DNA from: an uncultured Clostridium sp.
GTDB taxonomy: Bacteria; Bacillota; Clostridia; Lachnospirales; Lachnospiraceae
Assembly (NCBI GenBank): GCA_934438135.1
Contig: CAKSBP010000010.1
Span: 16,640-80,639 of the forward strand
Reading direction: 5' to 3'
DNA length: 64,000 nucleotides
Under the pieces are notes generated by a model. It saw nothing but the letters and a program-made list of their open reading frames with translations. It made no database searches and was not told the DNA's origin. The position numbers and the translations under genes were made by a program. Positions 43,903-53,880 of the stretch are shown one piece after another; the stretch's first letter is position 1; each line of letters starts with the position of its first letter.

Positions 43903-44143
43903 CATATTCACGAAAGTTAACGCAATGTTATTGTATTGTTAAAATAATAACAAACAATGTTAAAGTACAAATATTGAATATTACAACAAATGTTGAGAGA
44001 TTCAACACGAGAAGTAAAGTTTATTAAACTGACTGTATTAAATAACAGCCGTGTTATTCAATATAATATACAATTTTGCACGTGAATGATTAAGAAAAGG
44101 GTATTTTTTCAGGAATGAGAGGAGGCTTTTTTCTTTACAGTAC

Positions 44144-44187
44144 GAAAGGCATGCCTAATGGCTTAAGTAACCATAGGCATGCTTTTT
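44144..44187. terminator. Hairpin terminator beyond the NlpC/P60 gene
   Basis: GCATGCCTAATGG (44149-44161) pairs with CCATAGGCATGC (44171-44182, one bulged A). TTTTT follows on + and a shorter CTTTC on -. It lies just past the 3' end of the minus-strand gene. Confidence 0.7.
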
Positions 44188-44218
44188 GAAAGTTGTATTT
44201 AATAATTTGAAATGATAA

Positions 44219-45490
44219 TTAGACTATTCTTCTAATAGAATAGATAGAACGGTAGTTATATTGTGATATTTTAATTCCATCTTTTGCATTACTTGCGTGT
44301 ACCACTCTGCCGCCTCCAATATAGAGTGCAACGTGATTTACAGTTCCGCCATTTCCATAGAAAATAAGGTCTCCGGCCTGAAGATTGCTTACGCTTACAC
44401 TTTTTCCTGCACTAGACTGAGAACTGGATGTTCTAGGAATGCTGTAGCCAAAATTGCGGAATACAGCCTGTGTAAATCCAGAGCAGTCAGCACCATTTGT
44501 CAGACTTGTACCACCCCATACATAAGGGTTTCCAACAAACTGAGTTGCGTAGCTTGCAATTCTTGAACCGGATGTGGTTCCTGCTGAAGCAGATACGGTT
44601 GTGCTGCTGGAAGAACTTCCAGCAGAGGCACTGGAACTACTGGAGGAAGAAGAACTTCCTTGAGGTGAGCTGGAACTGTTTGAAGAAGAATTACTGCTGG
44701 AACTTCCAGAGTAACTGCTTGTAGAAGAAGCAGCCTGAGCCTGTCTTGCAGCTTCTTCTGCCTGACGAGCTTCTTCTGCTTTTTTAGCAGCTTCTTCTGC
44801 TGCAATACGAGCTAATTCTTCTTCAATAGAGACTGCGTATTCATATTTATAAGAAACATCAGTAAAATCTTTAGAAAGGTAGCCTTTTCTAGTAGAAGTT
44901 TCAGAAGAATTGATTTTAATCTTCACCCAGTTTTTAGACTCTTTAGTTACGGTGTAGGTATCCCCTTCACCAACTAAAGTAAGACAGTCCGAATCTGTAT
45001 TTGGTTTTTCTCTTACTTTCAGTGTTTCAGTAGTAACCGTAGCAGTTTTTGTTGCATATTCATCCAGTAATTTTTCTGCATCTTCACCAATTGCAAGAAA
45101 TTCCTTTGAAATATAGCCCGTAACTGTTCCGGATTCTACCTTTATCCAGCCATTTTTTTCAGAAATAACAGTGGCAGCAGAACCTTTGTACAGTTTACCG
45201 ACTACTTTGCTTTCTAAATTCGGTTTTTTACGGATGTTAACATAGTTATTTGCAATAGAAAATGCAAGATCTGCATACCTATTGTCTTCCTTTGTAGTTT
45301 CTTCTTCCACAGCATTTCCTGTCTCTGTAGATTCATCTATTGTAATATCGGCATCTTCCTGTTCTACAGGGCCGACTATCATGTCATTTACGGTGTTTTC
45401 TGCATTTACGGTGCTTGCACTGATACCAGATGGAGCCAGAAATGGTACAGTCAGGCAGAGTGATGCAGCTAATAAGTATCGTTTTATCAT
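44219..45490 (-). CDS. Secreted SH3b-NlpC/P60 cell-wall endopeptidase
   Basis: 423-residue exported peptidoglycan hydrolase. Signal peptide about 1-27; acidic region; two bacterial SH3 domains (about 76-135, NNYVNIRKKPNLESKVVGKLYKG, and about 148-210, LKVREKPNTDSDCLTLV); an Ala/Glu coiled coil (about 215-255); a Ser-rich linker (about 255-305); and a C-terminal NlpC/P60 domain with catalytic Cys336 in NGADCSGFTQ, His386 in NHVALYIGGG and a second His398. It should cut the gamma-D-Glu-diamino acid bond in wall peptides during growth or separation. Ribosome site GGAGGACA. Confidence 0.93.
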   Translation of the reverse strand: MIKRYLLAASLCLTVPFLAPSGISASTVNAENTVNDMIVGPVEQEDADITIDESTETGNAVEEETTKEDNRYADLAFSIANNYVNIRKKPNLESKVVGKLYKGSAATVISEKNGWIKVESGTVTGYISKEFLAIGEDAEKLLDEYATKTATVTTETLKVREKPNTDSDCLTLVGEGDTYTVTKESKNWVKIKINSSETSTRKGYLSKDFTDVSYKYEYAVSIEEELARIAAEEAAKKAEEARQAEEAARQAQAASSTSSYSGSSSSNSSSNSSSSPQGSSSSSSSSSASAGSSSSSTTVSASAGTTSGSRIASYATQFVGNPYVWGGTSLTNGADCSGFTQAVFRNFGYSIPRTSSSQSSAGKSVSVSNLQAGDLIFYGNGGTVNHVALYIGGGRVVHASNAKDGIKISQYNYRSIYSIRRIV

Positions 45491-45679
45491 TGTTGTCCTC
45501 CAAAAAAATAGGAATAATATGTTACATATTTATTAAAAAATGTAATATAATCGTAACAATTTCCTTGAAAAAAGTCAATTGGTACTTAATGGAGGGTATA
45601 AAAAGAAGATTCATTGACAGGTCTATTTGTCATGTTATAATGAATTTATTGAAAAAAGGAAGGTGGAGGGGGTAACTGA

Positions 45680-46852
45680 GTGGGAAGAAAGATAAGAGAG
45701 CAAAAACAAATGATTCTATTTTTTATTCTTCGTTTTTTTCAGGGGCTGGGTGCAGTAATACCAATTTATGCAAGCCTGATTCTGAAATCAACGGATTACT
45801 ATTCTGTGCAGAATATTGGATATTATGAAACGGCGTTGTATTTGGGCTATGGAGTTATGTCAGTAATTGGTGGAAGACTGACAGACTGGCTGGATGAAAA
45901 AAAACTTTTACTGTTTTCCAATCTTATCTGTGTAACTGCAATTCTTTTATACAATATATCGGGAAATCCGAATGTTAGTCTTATTGCATTTCTGGTTTTA
46001 TATGGATGTTATAGTTTATCCTGTCCTGCTATTACGACACTTTCTTTGGAAGCAGCACCAGAAGGAAAAGTAAATGGTGTATTTTCCATGCTGTTTGTAG
46101 GACTTAGTTTAAGCACATGCGTCTGGTCTATTGTTATATCGGCAGTTGATAATATGAATCATTTTCTATGGATTGTACTGGCAGCAGATCTTGTGGCATT
46201 TCTTCTGGTTTTATTTGGGGTGAAAGAAAATAGAACACAAAAGGCAGTAGAAGAAGAAATTGGGGAAGAAGATAGAAGTGGTTTTTTAAAGAGTCTATGG
46301 AAAAGAAAGTACATAATGGTTTTTTCATTGTTTATGACCATATTTATGTTTGATTTAGCACAGTTGAATGTTACATTTCCGGTTATGATGGATCGAATGT
46401 TTGGTGAAAATGGAACAGGTAGGTTTGCAGCTGTAGTAACATTGAATTCTTTGGTTATTATTGCAGCGAGCTGGCCATTGAATCATTTGACGAAGAAACT
46501 GAAACTGATGGACAGCATTATTCTTGGCGCTGTTTTTTATATTATAGGCTATGGAATGTTATTTTTTGTGAAAAGTTACTGGCTGATTCTACTTTCGACA
46601 GTTATCTGGACATTTGGTGAAATTTTGGCAAATACATATGGAAACAGCTTTATTACTCAGAATGTGCCCAAAAAGTTTACAGGAACCTATGTGGCAGTAT
46701 ATTCAGTGTCTATAGGGGTTGGTTCTCTTGCTGGCCCGTTGTTTAGTGGGGCACTATTAAATAGCATATCTTGTGGGCAAATCTATCTTTTGGTAGCTGG
46801 GATGACGGGAGCAGCTACAGTAGGATTTTTTGTATTAAAGAAAAGTCTGTAA
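45680..46852 (+). CDS. Major facilitator superfamily transporter
   Basis: 390-residue protein with about 12 hydrophobic helices. An MFS-like loop 2-3 is seen as GGRLTDWLDEKKLLLFSN, and the central cytoplasmic loop is acidic (KAVEEEIGEEDRSGF). Family level is clear, but the substrate is not; drug or metabolite efflux is plausible beside ABC exporters. GTG start after GGAGGGGG. The ABC exporter pair begins 61 bases downstream. Confidence 0.85.
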   Translation: MGRKIREQKQMILFFILRFFQGLGAVIPIYASLILKSTDYYSVQNIGYYETALYLGYGVMSVIGGRLTDWLDEKKLLLFSNLICVTAILLYNISGNPNVSLIAFLVLYGCYSLSCPAITTLSLEAAPEGKVNGVFSMLFVGLSLSTCVWSIVISAVDNMNHFLWIVLAADLVAFLLVLFGVKENRTQKAVEEEIGEEDRSGFLKSLWKRKYIMVFSLFMTIFMFDLAQLNVTFPVMMDRMFGENGTGRFAAVVTLNSLVIIAASWPLNHLTKKLKLMDSIILGAVFYIIGYGMLFFVKSYWLILLSTVIWTFGEILANTYGNSFITQNVPKKFTGTYVAVYSVSIGVGSLAGPLFSGALLNSISCGQIYLLVAGMTGAATVGFFVLKKSL

Positions 46853-46913
46853 ATATACAATATTTATGAAAAGCTCATGAGGAAGGTAAATGAGAAATAA
46901 GGGAGGAAATGAA

Positions 46914-48728
46914 ATGAAGAGAAGGGACAGGGAAGCGTGGAACAGCATGTGTTATACTATACATACTGTCTGGGAAGCAGATAAAGGGAGTGTTTTGTTT
47001 CCATTTTATAAAAACATTACAGAGTATGTTTTTAATGGATTTTTTGATATTTATCTGATTAAGTATATTTATGAATGTATTGACCAGCATATTTCATACA
47101 GTCTGTTGGCAAGGACAGTACTTATATTCTGTCTGATTCAGATTGTAGTACATATTAATTCAGCATCTCAAGCATATTATGTTAATGTGAAGAAACCCAA
47201 AATTTACAGACATGTATTTAACCGTGTAATTAACAAAGCCAGGACAATTGAACTGACCCGTTATGAGCAGCCGGATTTTTATGACCATTTTTCCAGGGCA
47301 TTGGATGAGTGTTTGAATCATGCGGAAGATGGAATTGTGGAAATGACATTGGCATTTGGACAGATTTGTGCTTCACTTGTGGCGGCAGGAATTGTAGCTG
47401 CTGTGGACTGGAAACTTTTACTTATGACAATTCCGCCAATTGCTGGAGGTTTTATCCTTGGAATGAAAGAAAATGTCCAGTTTTTTGAACTTCAAAAAGA
47501 GGAAACAAAAGAGCGTAGAAGAATGGATTATCTGAAACGGGTTTTTTACGAGAAAAAGTATGCTCCTGAGATACGTTTGTATTCTATACGTAATCTTTTG
47601 TCTAAAAATTATAAGAAAAGTTATACAGGAAGATATGAAATAAACTGGAAATATAGAAAGAAAATGGTCTGGTACAGCATTATAAATGCAGTTATTCTTG
47701 AGGGTGCGATTACATTTATGGCATACCTTTATATTACTTATGTTGTAAAGGCTTGTGGTTCCCATCGACTGGGTGCTTATGTAGCTATTATTTCTGCTAT
47801 TAGTTACATTACATGGTCTATGCGGGATATGACCAGACACTGGAAACAGTCTGGAAAATATTGTGTATACATGAATAACCTGAAGGAGTTTTTCCAGTGT
47901 GAATCCATAGAGAGAAAACGTGGCTCTAAAAAGCCAGATGAAACGATTGGTGAAATTGAATTTAAAAATGTTTCATATACTTATACAGGAAGTAAAAAGC
48001 CGGTTATTGAAGATTTAAATTTACATATTCATAAAGGGGAGCGTATTGCATTAGTTGGGGAAAATGGTGCTGGAAAAACGACCCTGATGAAGCTGTTAAT
48101 GGGATTGTATCCAGTATCGAAAGGAAAAATCACAGCTGGAGGGGTTTCGGTAGAAGAATACGATCCAGATTTATACCATGACCGAATCGGAACTGTTTTT
48201 CAGGATTTGCAGATCTTCTCCGTTACTCTGGCGGAAAATGTATTAATGCGGGAGCCAAAGAATGAAGCGGAGCGGCAGTGCGTAAAAGATGCATTGGAAA
48301 AAGCTCAGTTTGGGGATAAATTAAAGGAACTGCCAAAGGGAATCGATACTATGTTAACCAAAGAGTTTGATCCAGAAGGTTTTGTCTGTTCTGGCGGTCA
48401 GGCACAGAAAGTTGCAATTGCCAGAGTATTTGCAAAGAATCCAGATGTGGTGATTCTGGACGAACCATCCAGTGCGTTGGATCCAATTGCAGAATACAAT
48501 ATGTACCACAATATGATGGAGGCAGCAGAGGGAAAGACGGTATTTTTTATTTCTCATCGAATGTCTTCTGCAAGGATTGCAGACCGTATTTTTTATATGG
48601 AGCATGGAAAGATTATGGAAAGCGGTACCCATAAAGAATTGATGGAGCTTGGGGGAAAGTATGCCGAGATGTTTGAACTTCAGGCGAAAAATTATAGAGA
48701 TGAAGTGGAGGTGACAGCGTATGAGTAA
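46914..48728 (+). CDS. ABC exporter half-transporter A (TMD-NBD)
   Basis: 604-residue exporter subunit. The N-terminal membrane domain (about 1-330) is followed by an ATPase domain with Walker A GENGAGKTT, a signature CSGGQAQKVAIAR, Walker B VVILDEPSSALDP and His-switch FFISHRM. It overlaps the partner gene by 8 bases, which marks a heterodimeric exporter. The membrane part diverges from the usual ABC_membrane pattern (ELTRYEQPDFYDHFSRAL motif is typical of a peptide or lantibiotic-like exporter subgroup), so a peptide-type substrate is possible. The ATG at 46914 is set by GGGAGG. Confidence 0.9.
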   Translation: MKRRDREAWNSMCYTIHTVWEADKGSVLFPFYKNITEYVFNGFFDIYLIKYIYECIDQHISYSLLARTVLIFCLIQIVVHINSASQAYYVNVKKPKIYRHVFNRVINKARTIELTRYEQPDFYDHFSRALDECLNHAEDGIVEMTLAFGQICASLVAAGIVAAVDWKLLLMTIPPIAGGFILGMKENVQFFELQKEETKERRRMDYLKRVFYEKKYAPEIRLYSIRNLLSKNYKKSYTGRYEINWKYRKKMVWYSIINAVILEGAITFMAYLYITYVVKACGSHRLGAYVAIISAISYITWSMRDMTRHWKQSGKYCVYMNNLKEFFQCESIERKRGSKKPDETIGEIEFKNVSYTYTGSKKPVIEDLNLHIHKGERIALVGENGAGKTTLMKLLMGLYPVSKGKITAGGVSVEEYDPDLYHDRIGTVFQDLQIFSVTLAENVLMREPKNEAERQCVKDALEKAQFGDKLKELPKGIDTMLTKEFDPEGFVCSGGQAQKVAIARVFAKNPDVVILDEPSSALDPIAEYNMYHNMMEAAEGKTVFFISHRMSSARIADRIFYMEHGKIMESGTHKELMELGGKYAEMFELQAKNYRDEVEVTAYE

Positions 48729-50562
48729 GAAATCCGGAAAAGAGAAAATTACGATAAAAAGATTGTTTCAAAACAACTGGTATCTGTTAAAACACGCAGC
48801 ACGGATTGACTTAAAGGTAGTTTTGATTATTATAGGCGTGTTTATTTTTTCTGGAATTGGATTTGCTTTTGTAGATAGTTTTTTTGTAAAGCTGTTTATA
48901 GATATGCTCTCCAACCATGAAGTGATGTTTGAAGAAATGCTGAAATTGATTGTTCTAGGAGTAATTGTTTCGATTGTGTCTCATATTGCAGTAGAGGCGA
49001 CGGACAGCTGGGCACGTGCAAGATTTATTTATATGACAGGAGAAATTCAGGAACAGCTGATACAAAAAACTTCTAACATAGATTTAATGTGTTATGATAA
49101 TAAAGAGTATTTTGACGATTTTGTTGTAGCAGCAGCCCAGTCGGAAGATATGATTATTGAAGGAATTTTTATTACAGGTCAGATTATCCAGAACTTGACT
49201 ATGACGCTTTTACTGGGGGGATTGATTATGAGCATAAATTCTCTGGTAGCTATATTTCCGATTCTGGGATTCCTGGTAAATATGATAACCAGGTTTAAAA
49301 TTACACAACTGGAATATGAATATGATATAGAAGCGAAGCGAATTAAGAGAAAAGCTGATTATTCCAAGCGGGTATTTTACCAGCCGGAGTATACAAAAGA
49401 AATTAAACTGTCCCATATAGAGGTTCCATTAAGACGTCAATTTGATGAAGCAATTGAAGAGGTAACGGAGAAAGCCAGAAAAGCAGGTAAAAAAATTGCG
49501 GTTTTATCCCTGATTAATTGGATTGTTGTATTTACCTTTTTATCTTTTTACTGTGTGCCGATGTATTTAGGATATTTAGCACTGGTAAAAATGAGCATTG
49601 GACTGGGAGATGTGGCAGCTATGAATAATTCTCAGGGTTCAATCCGTGGAAATCTGGACTGCTTAAATTATGATATGGTAGAATTTCAGAAAGTCGGGCA
49701 GTTTGCAGAACGATTCCGAAAATTTATGGATTATGAAGTTCAGATTGAAAATCAGGAGGGAAGCGAGAAGGTTCCATCAGAAATCTGTCCATTGGAAGTA
49801 AAGGATATGTCATTTCGCTATCCAGGTGCTAAGGAAGATACTTTAAAACATATTTCCATGACGGTAAAACCTGGTGAGCGAATTGCCCTGGTAGGAGAAA
49901 ATGGTGCTGGAAAATCTACATTTATTAAACTCTTAATGCGGCTTTATGAGGTTTCAGATGGAGAAATCTGTTATGGTGGAAAGAATATTAAGGATTTTAC
50001 CACGAGAGAATATCGAGAGATTTTTGGAACTGTATTTCAGGATTTTCAGATGTATGCAGTTTCTCTGGCAGAAAATGTGCTGATGGGTGAATGGAAGCCA
50101 GAGTATAAGGAACGTATCTTAAAGGCATTGGAAGATGCGGACTTTACAGGAAAGCTGAATCGACTGGAACACGGAATTGAGACACAGATGACAAGAGAAT
50201 TTGACGATGAGGGGGTTATGCTTTCCGGAGGAGAGTCTCAGAAAGTTGCGATTTCCAGAATGTTTATAAAGAGAGGAAAACTTGCTATAGCTATTTTGGA
50301 TGAACCATCCAGTGCACTGGACCCTCGGGCAGAATATACATTGAACCGAAGTATGATGAAAAAGGCCGAAGGAGCTTCTGTTATTTTTATTTCTCATCGT
50401 CTTTCTACGACAAGAGATGCAGACTGCATTTACATGTTTGAGCATGGAGAAATTGTGGAACAGGGGACACATGAGGAGTTGATGGAATTAAATGGTGAGT
50501 ATGCAGCTATGTTCCAGAAACAGGCTTTATATTATCAAAAAGAAGTATTTGAGGCTGTCTGA
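48721..50562 (+). CDS. ABC exporter half-transporter B (TMD-NBD)
   Basis: 613-residue partner of the preceding half-transporter, with the same layout. Nucleotide-domain motifs are GENGAGKST, LSGGESQKVAISR, AIAILDEPSSALDP and FISHRLSTTRDAD. The membrane domain has the matching IDLMCYDNKEYFDDFVVAAAQ segment, equivalent to the EQPDFYD region in subunit A. Signatures in both halves differ slightly from LSGGQ (CSGGQ, LSGGE). It overlaps subunit A by 8 bases. Confidence 0.9.
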   Translation: MSKKSGKEKITIKRLFQNNWYLLKHAARIDLKVVLIIIGVFIFSGIGFAFVDSFFVKLFIDMLSNHEVMFEEMLKLIVLGVIVSIVSHIAVEATDSWARARFIYMTGEIQEQLIQKTSNIDLMCYDNKEYFDDFVVAAAQSEDMIIEGIFITGQIIQNLTMTLLLGGLIMSINSLVAIFPILGFLVNMITRFKITQLEYEYDIEAKRIKRKADYSKRVFYQPEYTKEIKLSHIEVPLRRQFDEAIEEVTEKARKAGKKIAVLSLINWIVVFTFLSFYCVPMYLGYLALVKMSIGLGDVAAMNNSQGSIRGNLDCLNYDMVEFQKVGQFAERFRKFMDYEVQIENQEGSEKVPSEICPLEVKDMSFRYPGAKEDTLKHISMTVKPGERIALVGENGAGKSTFIKLLMRLYEVSDGEICYGGKNIKDFTTREYREIFGTVFQDFQMYAVSLAENVLMGEWKPEYKERILKALEDADFTGKLNRLEHGIETQMTREFDDEGVMLSGGESQKVAISRMFIKRGKLAIAILDEPSSALDPRAEYTLNRSMMKKAEGASVIFISHRLSTTRDADCIYMFEHGEIVEQGTHEELMELNGEYAAMFQKQALYYQKEVFEAV

Positions 50563-50636
50563 AGAATTGGCTGGATTTTCTAGGAGAAGTAAGATAGAAT
50601 GGAATTACTATAAAATAGAGCAGAGGTGGGAAAAGG

Positions 50637-51413
50637 ATGGAGCAGATGATTAAAGCTGATAAACTGAAAAAGACATTTATATTATCAAAAAAACAGCAGA
50701 AAATCGAGAAAACAAAAGCAAAGAAAAAGACAGCAGTTAATGGCTTGTCATTTGAAGTTTTTCAGGGAGAAGTATTTGGATTGTTAGGACCAAATGGTGC
50801 AGGAAAAACAACTACGCTTCGAATGCTTTCTACGTTAATTAAACCAGATGAAGGAGATGCCATAATCGGTGGTTCCAGTATTATGACAGATGCTGATGGA
50901 GTGCGCCAGAAGATTGGTTTCTTAACCAGTGAATTGAAGCTGGAAGAATTTTTTACTCCCAATTATTTATATGATTTTTTCTCTGAACTGCATGATGTTC
51001 CTGTGAGAGATCGGAATGAGAGAAAGAGAATGTTATTTGAAAAGTTTGGTATTGATAGATTTGCAGAAGTAAAAGTAGCAGATTTGTCAACTGGTATGAA
51101 ACAGAAAGTTTCATTGGTAATCTCCATTGTACATAATCCAGATATTATTATTTTCGATGAACCAACAAATGGTTTGGACGTCCTGACCGCGAAAGTAGTA
51201 ACTGATTTTCTGATGGAATTAAAAAAAGCCAATAAGACGATAGTGGTATCCACCCATATTTTCAGCCTGATTGAAAAAATCTGTGACCGGGTAGGAATTA
51301 TTATTAATGGAAAAATGGTATTGTGTGATACTTTGTCAAACGTCACAAGAGAGAAGTCTTTGGAAGAACGATTTTTTGAAATTTATGAGGAAACGGCAGG
51401 TGCAGGTGAGTGA
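50637..51413 (+). CDS. ABC ATPase, NatA-type
   Basis: 258-residue ATPase. Walker A GPNGAGKTTTLRML, Q-loop LTSELKLEEFF, signature LSTGMKQKVSL, Walker B IIIFDEPTNGLDV and switch VVSTHIFSLI. The N-terminal basic insert (KKQQKIEKTKAKKK) is distinctive. It overlaps the permease gene by 4 bases (GTGA). NatA-type systems export sodium, but drug and peptide resistance relatives look the same. Confidence 0.9.
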   Translation: MEQMIKADKLKKTFILSKKQQKIEKTKAKKKTAVNGLSFEVFQGEVFGLLGPNGAGKTTTLRMLSTLIKPDEGDAIIGGSSIMTDADGVRQKIGFLTSELKLEEFFTPNYLYDFFSELHDVPVRDRNERKRMLFEKFGIDRFAEVKVADLSTGMKQKVSLVISIVHNPDIIIFDEPTNGLDVLTAKVVTDFLMELKKANKTIVVSTHIFSLIEKICDRVGIIINGKMVLCDTLSNVTREKSLEERFFEIYEETAGAGE

Positions 51414-52591
51414 ATAGAAAAATATCAGCGGTAATAAAAAAGGAACTGGCACGTTTCTTTGGGGATAAACGAATGGTTCTTACAACACTGATTATGCCAG
51501 GTCTGATGATTTATCTTATGTATTCCTTTATGGGTCAGGGATTTTTAAATCAGAGTACAGCAGATGATGATTATGTGGCAAAAGTTTATGTCATTAATGA
51601 ACCGGATTCTTTAAAGAATGTATTAGATGCTCAGAAAATGAAAATTCAGGCATCTAAGGATTTGTCGCTTGATGATATGAAACAGAAGGTGCAGGATAAA
51701 GACAGCGATCTTCTTTTAGTTTTTCCGAAAAACTTTGATCAGGATGTCAGTTCCTATGATGCCCAGACATCCGGAACGGATGCACCTTTGGTAGAGATGT
51801 ATTATAACTCTTCTAGGACAGAGTCTCAGAACATTTATATTTCTATAGAAAGTCTGTTAAGCAGCTATGAAAATTCATTATGTAATAAATTTGATGTAAA
51901 TACGGGAACAGGAAAATATGACATGGCCACAGACAAAGATACAACAGGACAGATTTTCTCTATGATGCTTCCAATGCTCATGATGATATTTATGTTTAGT
52001 GGCTGTATGGCAATCGCACCAGAAGCCATTGCGGGAGAAAAAGAACGTGGGACTATTGCAACGCTTCTTGTTACACCAACAAAGCGAAGTCATCTGGCAG
52101 TTGGAAAGATTGTAAGTTTAAGTATTCTGAGTTTGTTAAGCGGTGCATCCAGTTTCATTGGAATTATTGCTTCTCTTCCAAAGCTGATGCAGGCAGATGA
52201 TAGCATGAATGTAAGTTCAGCTGTATATTCTGTAAAAGATTATGTGTTGATACTGCTGGTCATTTTCTCTACCGTATTGGTTTTTGTATCATTAATGTCC
52301 ATTATTTCAGCATTTGCAAAATCGGTAAAAGAGGCAGCAACGTATTTGTCGCCACTAATGATTCTGGTAGCAGTACTTGGAATCTCTACTATGATGGGAA
52401 CTGGAGGTAACCATGCAACATATTTCTACCTGATTCCGATTTACAATAGTGCTCAGAGCTTAGGCGCAGTTTTTGGATTTACGTATTCCGTAACAAATGT
52501 ATTGATAACAGTTGTAACAAACCTGTTAGTCAGCGTTGGTTTAGGATTTATTCTGACAAAGATGTTTAATAGTGAGAAAATGATGTTTTAG
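51410..52591 (+). CDS. ABC-2 family permease, NatB-type
   Basis: 393-residue ABC-2 permease: one N-terminal helix, a large extracytoplasmic loop (about 45-185, with ADDDYVAKVYVINEPDSL), then five or six C-terminal helices. The cytoplasmic coupling segment APEAIAGEKERGTIATLLVTPTKRSHLAVGKI is typical of NatB. GTG start overlapping natA stop. It functions with the ATPase just upstream. Confidence 0.9.
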   Translation: MNRKISAVIKKELARFFGDKRMVLTTLIMPGLMIYLMYSFMGQGFLNQSTADDDYVAKVYVINEPDSLKNVLDAQKMKIQASKDLSLDDMKQKVQDKDSDLLLVFPKNFDQDVSSYDAQTSGTDAPLVEMYYNSSRTESQNIYISIESLLSSYENSLCNKFDVNTGTGKYDMATDKDTTGQIFSMMLPMLMMIFMFSGCMAIAPEAIAGEKERGTIATLLVTPTKRSHLAVGKIVSLSILSLLSGASSFIGIIASLPKLMQADDSMNVSSAVYSVKDYVLILLVIFSTVLVFVSLMSIISAFAKSVKEAATYLSPLMILVAVLGISTMMGTGGNHATYFYLIPIYNSAQSLGAVFGFTYSVTNVLITVVTNLLVSVGLGFILTKMFNSEKMMF

Positions 52592-52614
52592 GATAAAAGG
52601 AGTCTGTTGCAGAT

Positions 52615-53421
52615 TTGTATGTATTTGTTATTCTTGTAGTAGTGTTTTATTTTCTTGCAGTTATGCCACGTATATGGAAACGGCCAGATGCTGCCCCAAT
52701 TATGGGGTGGCATTATGCTCATAGAGGATTGCATAATAATTATTCTAAGGCACCTGAAAATTCTTTGGCAGCATTTAGACTGGCCGTAGAAAAAGGCTAT
52801 GGAATCGAGTTAGACGTACAGCTGACAAAAGATAATCAGGTTGTTGTATTTCATGATTTTAATTTAGTACGGGCCTGTGGCGTAAATAAAAAGGTATGTC
52901 AGCTGACATATCAGGAATTTAAGGAATATCATTTGTTTCGCTCTCAGGAAACGATTCCTTTGCTTCAGGATGTGCTTCGTCTGGTAAACGGACAAGTACC
53001 TTTGATTGTAGAATTAAAATGTAAAAATGGAAAGGATCGAATTGCTTTTCAGGCAAATGAGATTCTGAGTCAGTATAAAGGAGTGTATTGTATAGAGTCA
53101 TTTCATCCTCTTGCACTTTCCTGGTACCGGAAAAACCGACCAGATGTGATTCGGGGGCAGCTTGCAGATATTTATAGAAATCCGAGACATGTGGGAGAGG
53201 CGGTTGTAGGTTTTATGCAGAGCCACCTGCTTTTCAATTTTGCCGCAAAGCCCGATTTTATTGCGTATAATCATTGGTATCAGGGAGAATTATCTCGAAA
53301 TATCTGCCGATACGTTTATCATACGATTTCTGTGGCGTGGACAGTCCGTTCGGAGAAGGAATACGAGAAATGTAAAGATAGTTTTGACTTGTTTATATTT
53401 GAAAGATTTTCTATGAAATGA
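52615..53421 (+). CDS. Glycerophosphodiester phosphodiesterase with N-terminal membrane helix
   Basis: 268-residue GDPD-family TIM barrel, tethered by a helix at residues 1-17. Catalytic and metal-binding signatures: HRGLHNN with PENSLAAFRLAVEKGYGIELDVQLTKDNQVVVFHDFNL. It hydrolyses glycerophosphodiesters, salvaging glycerol 3-phosphate. The start is TTG at 52615, the only in-frame start near AAAAGGAG (12 bases away); spacing is long, so initiation may be weak. It follows natB after 23 bases and is followed by a terminator. Confidence 0.88.
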   Translation: MYVFVILVVVFYFLAVMPRIWKRPDAAPIMGWHYAHRGLHNNYSKAPENSLAAFRLAVEKGYGIELDVQLTKDNQVVVFHDFNLVRACGVNKKVCQLTYQEFKEYHLFRSQETIPLLQDVLRLVNGQVPLIVELKCKNGKDRIAFQANEILSQYKGVYCIESFHPLALSWYRKNRPDVIRGQLADIYRNPRHVGEAVVGFMQSHLLFNFAAKPDFIAYNHWYQGELSRNICRYVYHTISVAWTVRSEKEYEKCKDSFDLFIFERFSMK

Positions 53422-53448
53422 GCAGTGGTTTCGATCACTGCCTTTTTT
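53422..53448 (+). terminator. Terminator after the GDPD gene
   Basis: GCAGTG (53422-53427) pairs with CACTGC (53436-53441), followed by TTTTTTT. The stem can be lengthened within the loop (GGTTTCGATC). Confidence 0.85.
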
Positions 53449-53600
53449 TCCTTATTAGATAGAAAATGCTTTTTTTATTTATTTTTTACGGTTTTTATAT
53501 GGATTTTTACGATAGATTGATTTTGTTTCTCATAATGATTATACTATCAATAATAAAAACATAAATCTTATAGTGTTAAGAGACAAATTGGGGGGATTTT

Positions 53601-53840
53601 ATGATTACTATTTTTAACCGAAGAGAAGTTTATCGGACGGATTCACAGGATAATCAGGTGAAGACGCGGGTACTGTTAGCAGAAAGTGATGTGAAGTTTT
53701 CTATGAAAACTGTGCGGAAGGCATCGTCAGAAGGAGATACAAAAAAGTCTCCGGATGGTATATATGATTATGTTTTTTATGTGAAGAAGGAAAATTATGA
53801 TCGGGCGGATTATTTGATTCGGAAAGGGATTAGGGAATAA
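53601..53840 (+). CDS. Small conserved-looking protein, unknown function
   Basis: 79-residue protein starting after TTGGGGGGATTTT. No transmembrane segment. The ending YVFYVKKENYDRADYLIRKGI and start ITIFNRREVYRTDSQDNQ resemble the small signal-transducing DUF2007 type, in which a sheet is followed by an ADYLI helix, but I cannot confirm this. A strong ribosome site and normal codon use support a real gene. Confidence 0.65.
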   Translation: MITIFNRREVYRTDSQDNQVKTRVLLAESDVKFSMKTVRKASSEGDTKKSPDGIYDYVFYVKKENYDRADYLIRKGIRE

Positions 53841-53880
53841 ATTTGTAAATATAAAAACAGAATTATTTTTGCAAAATTTC

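Noticed and set aside
45491..45679. c-di-AMP (ydaO) riboswitch before the NlpC/P60 gene
   Set aside because: Such genes often carry one, but the gap is only 189 bases shared by two divergent genes and shows none of the expected paired elements.
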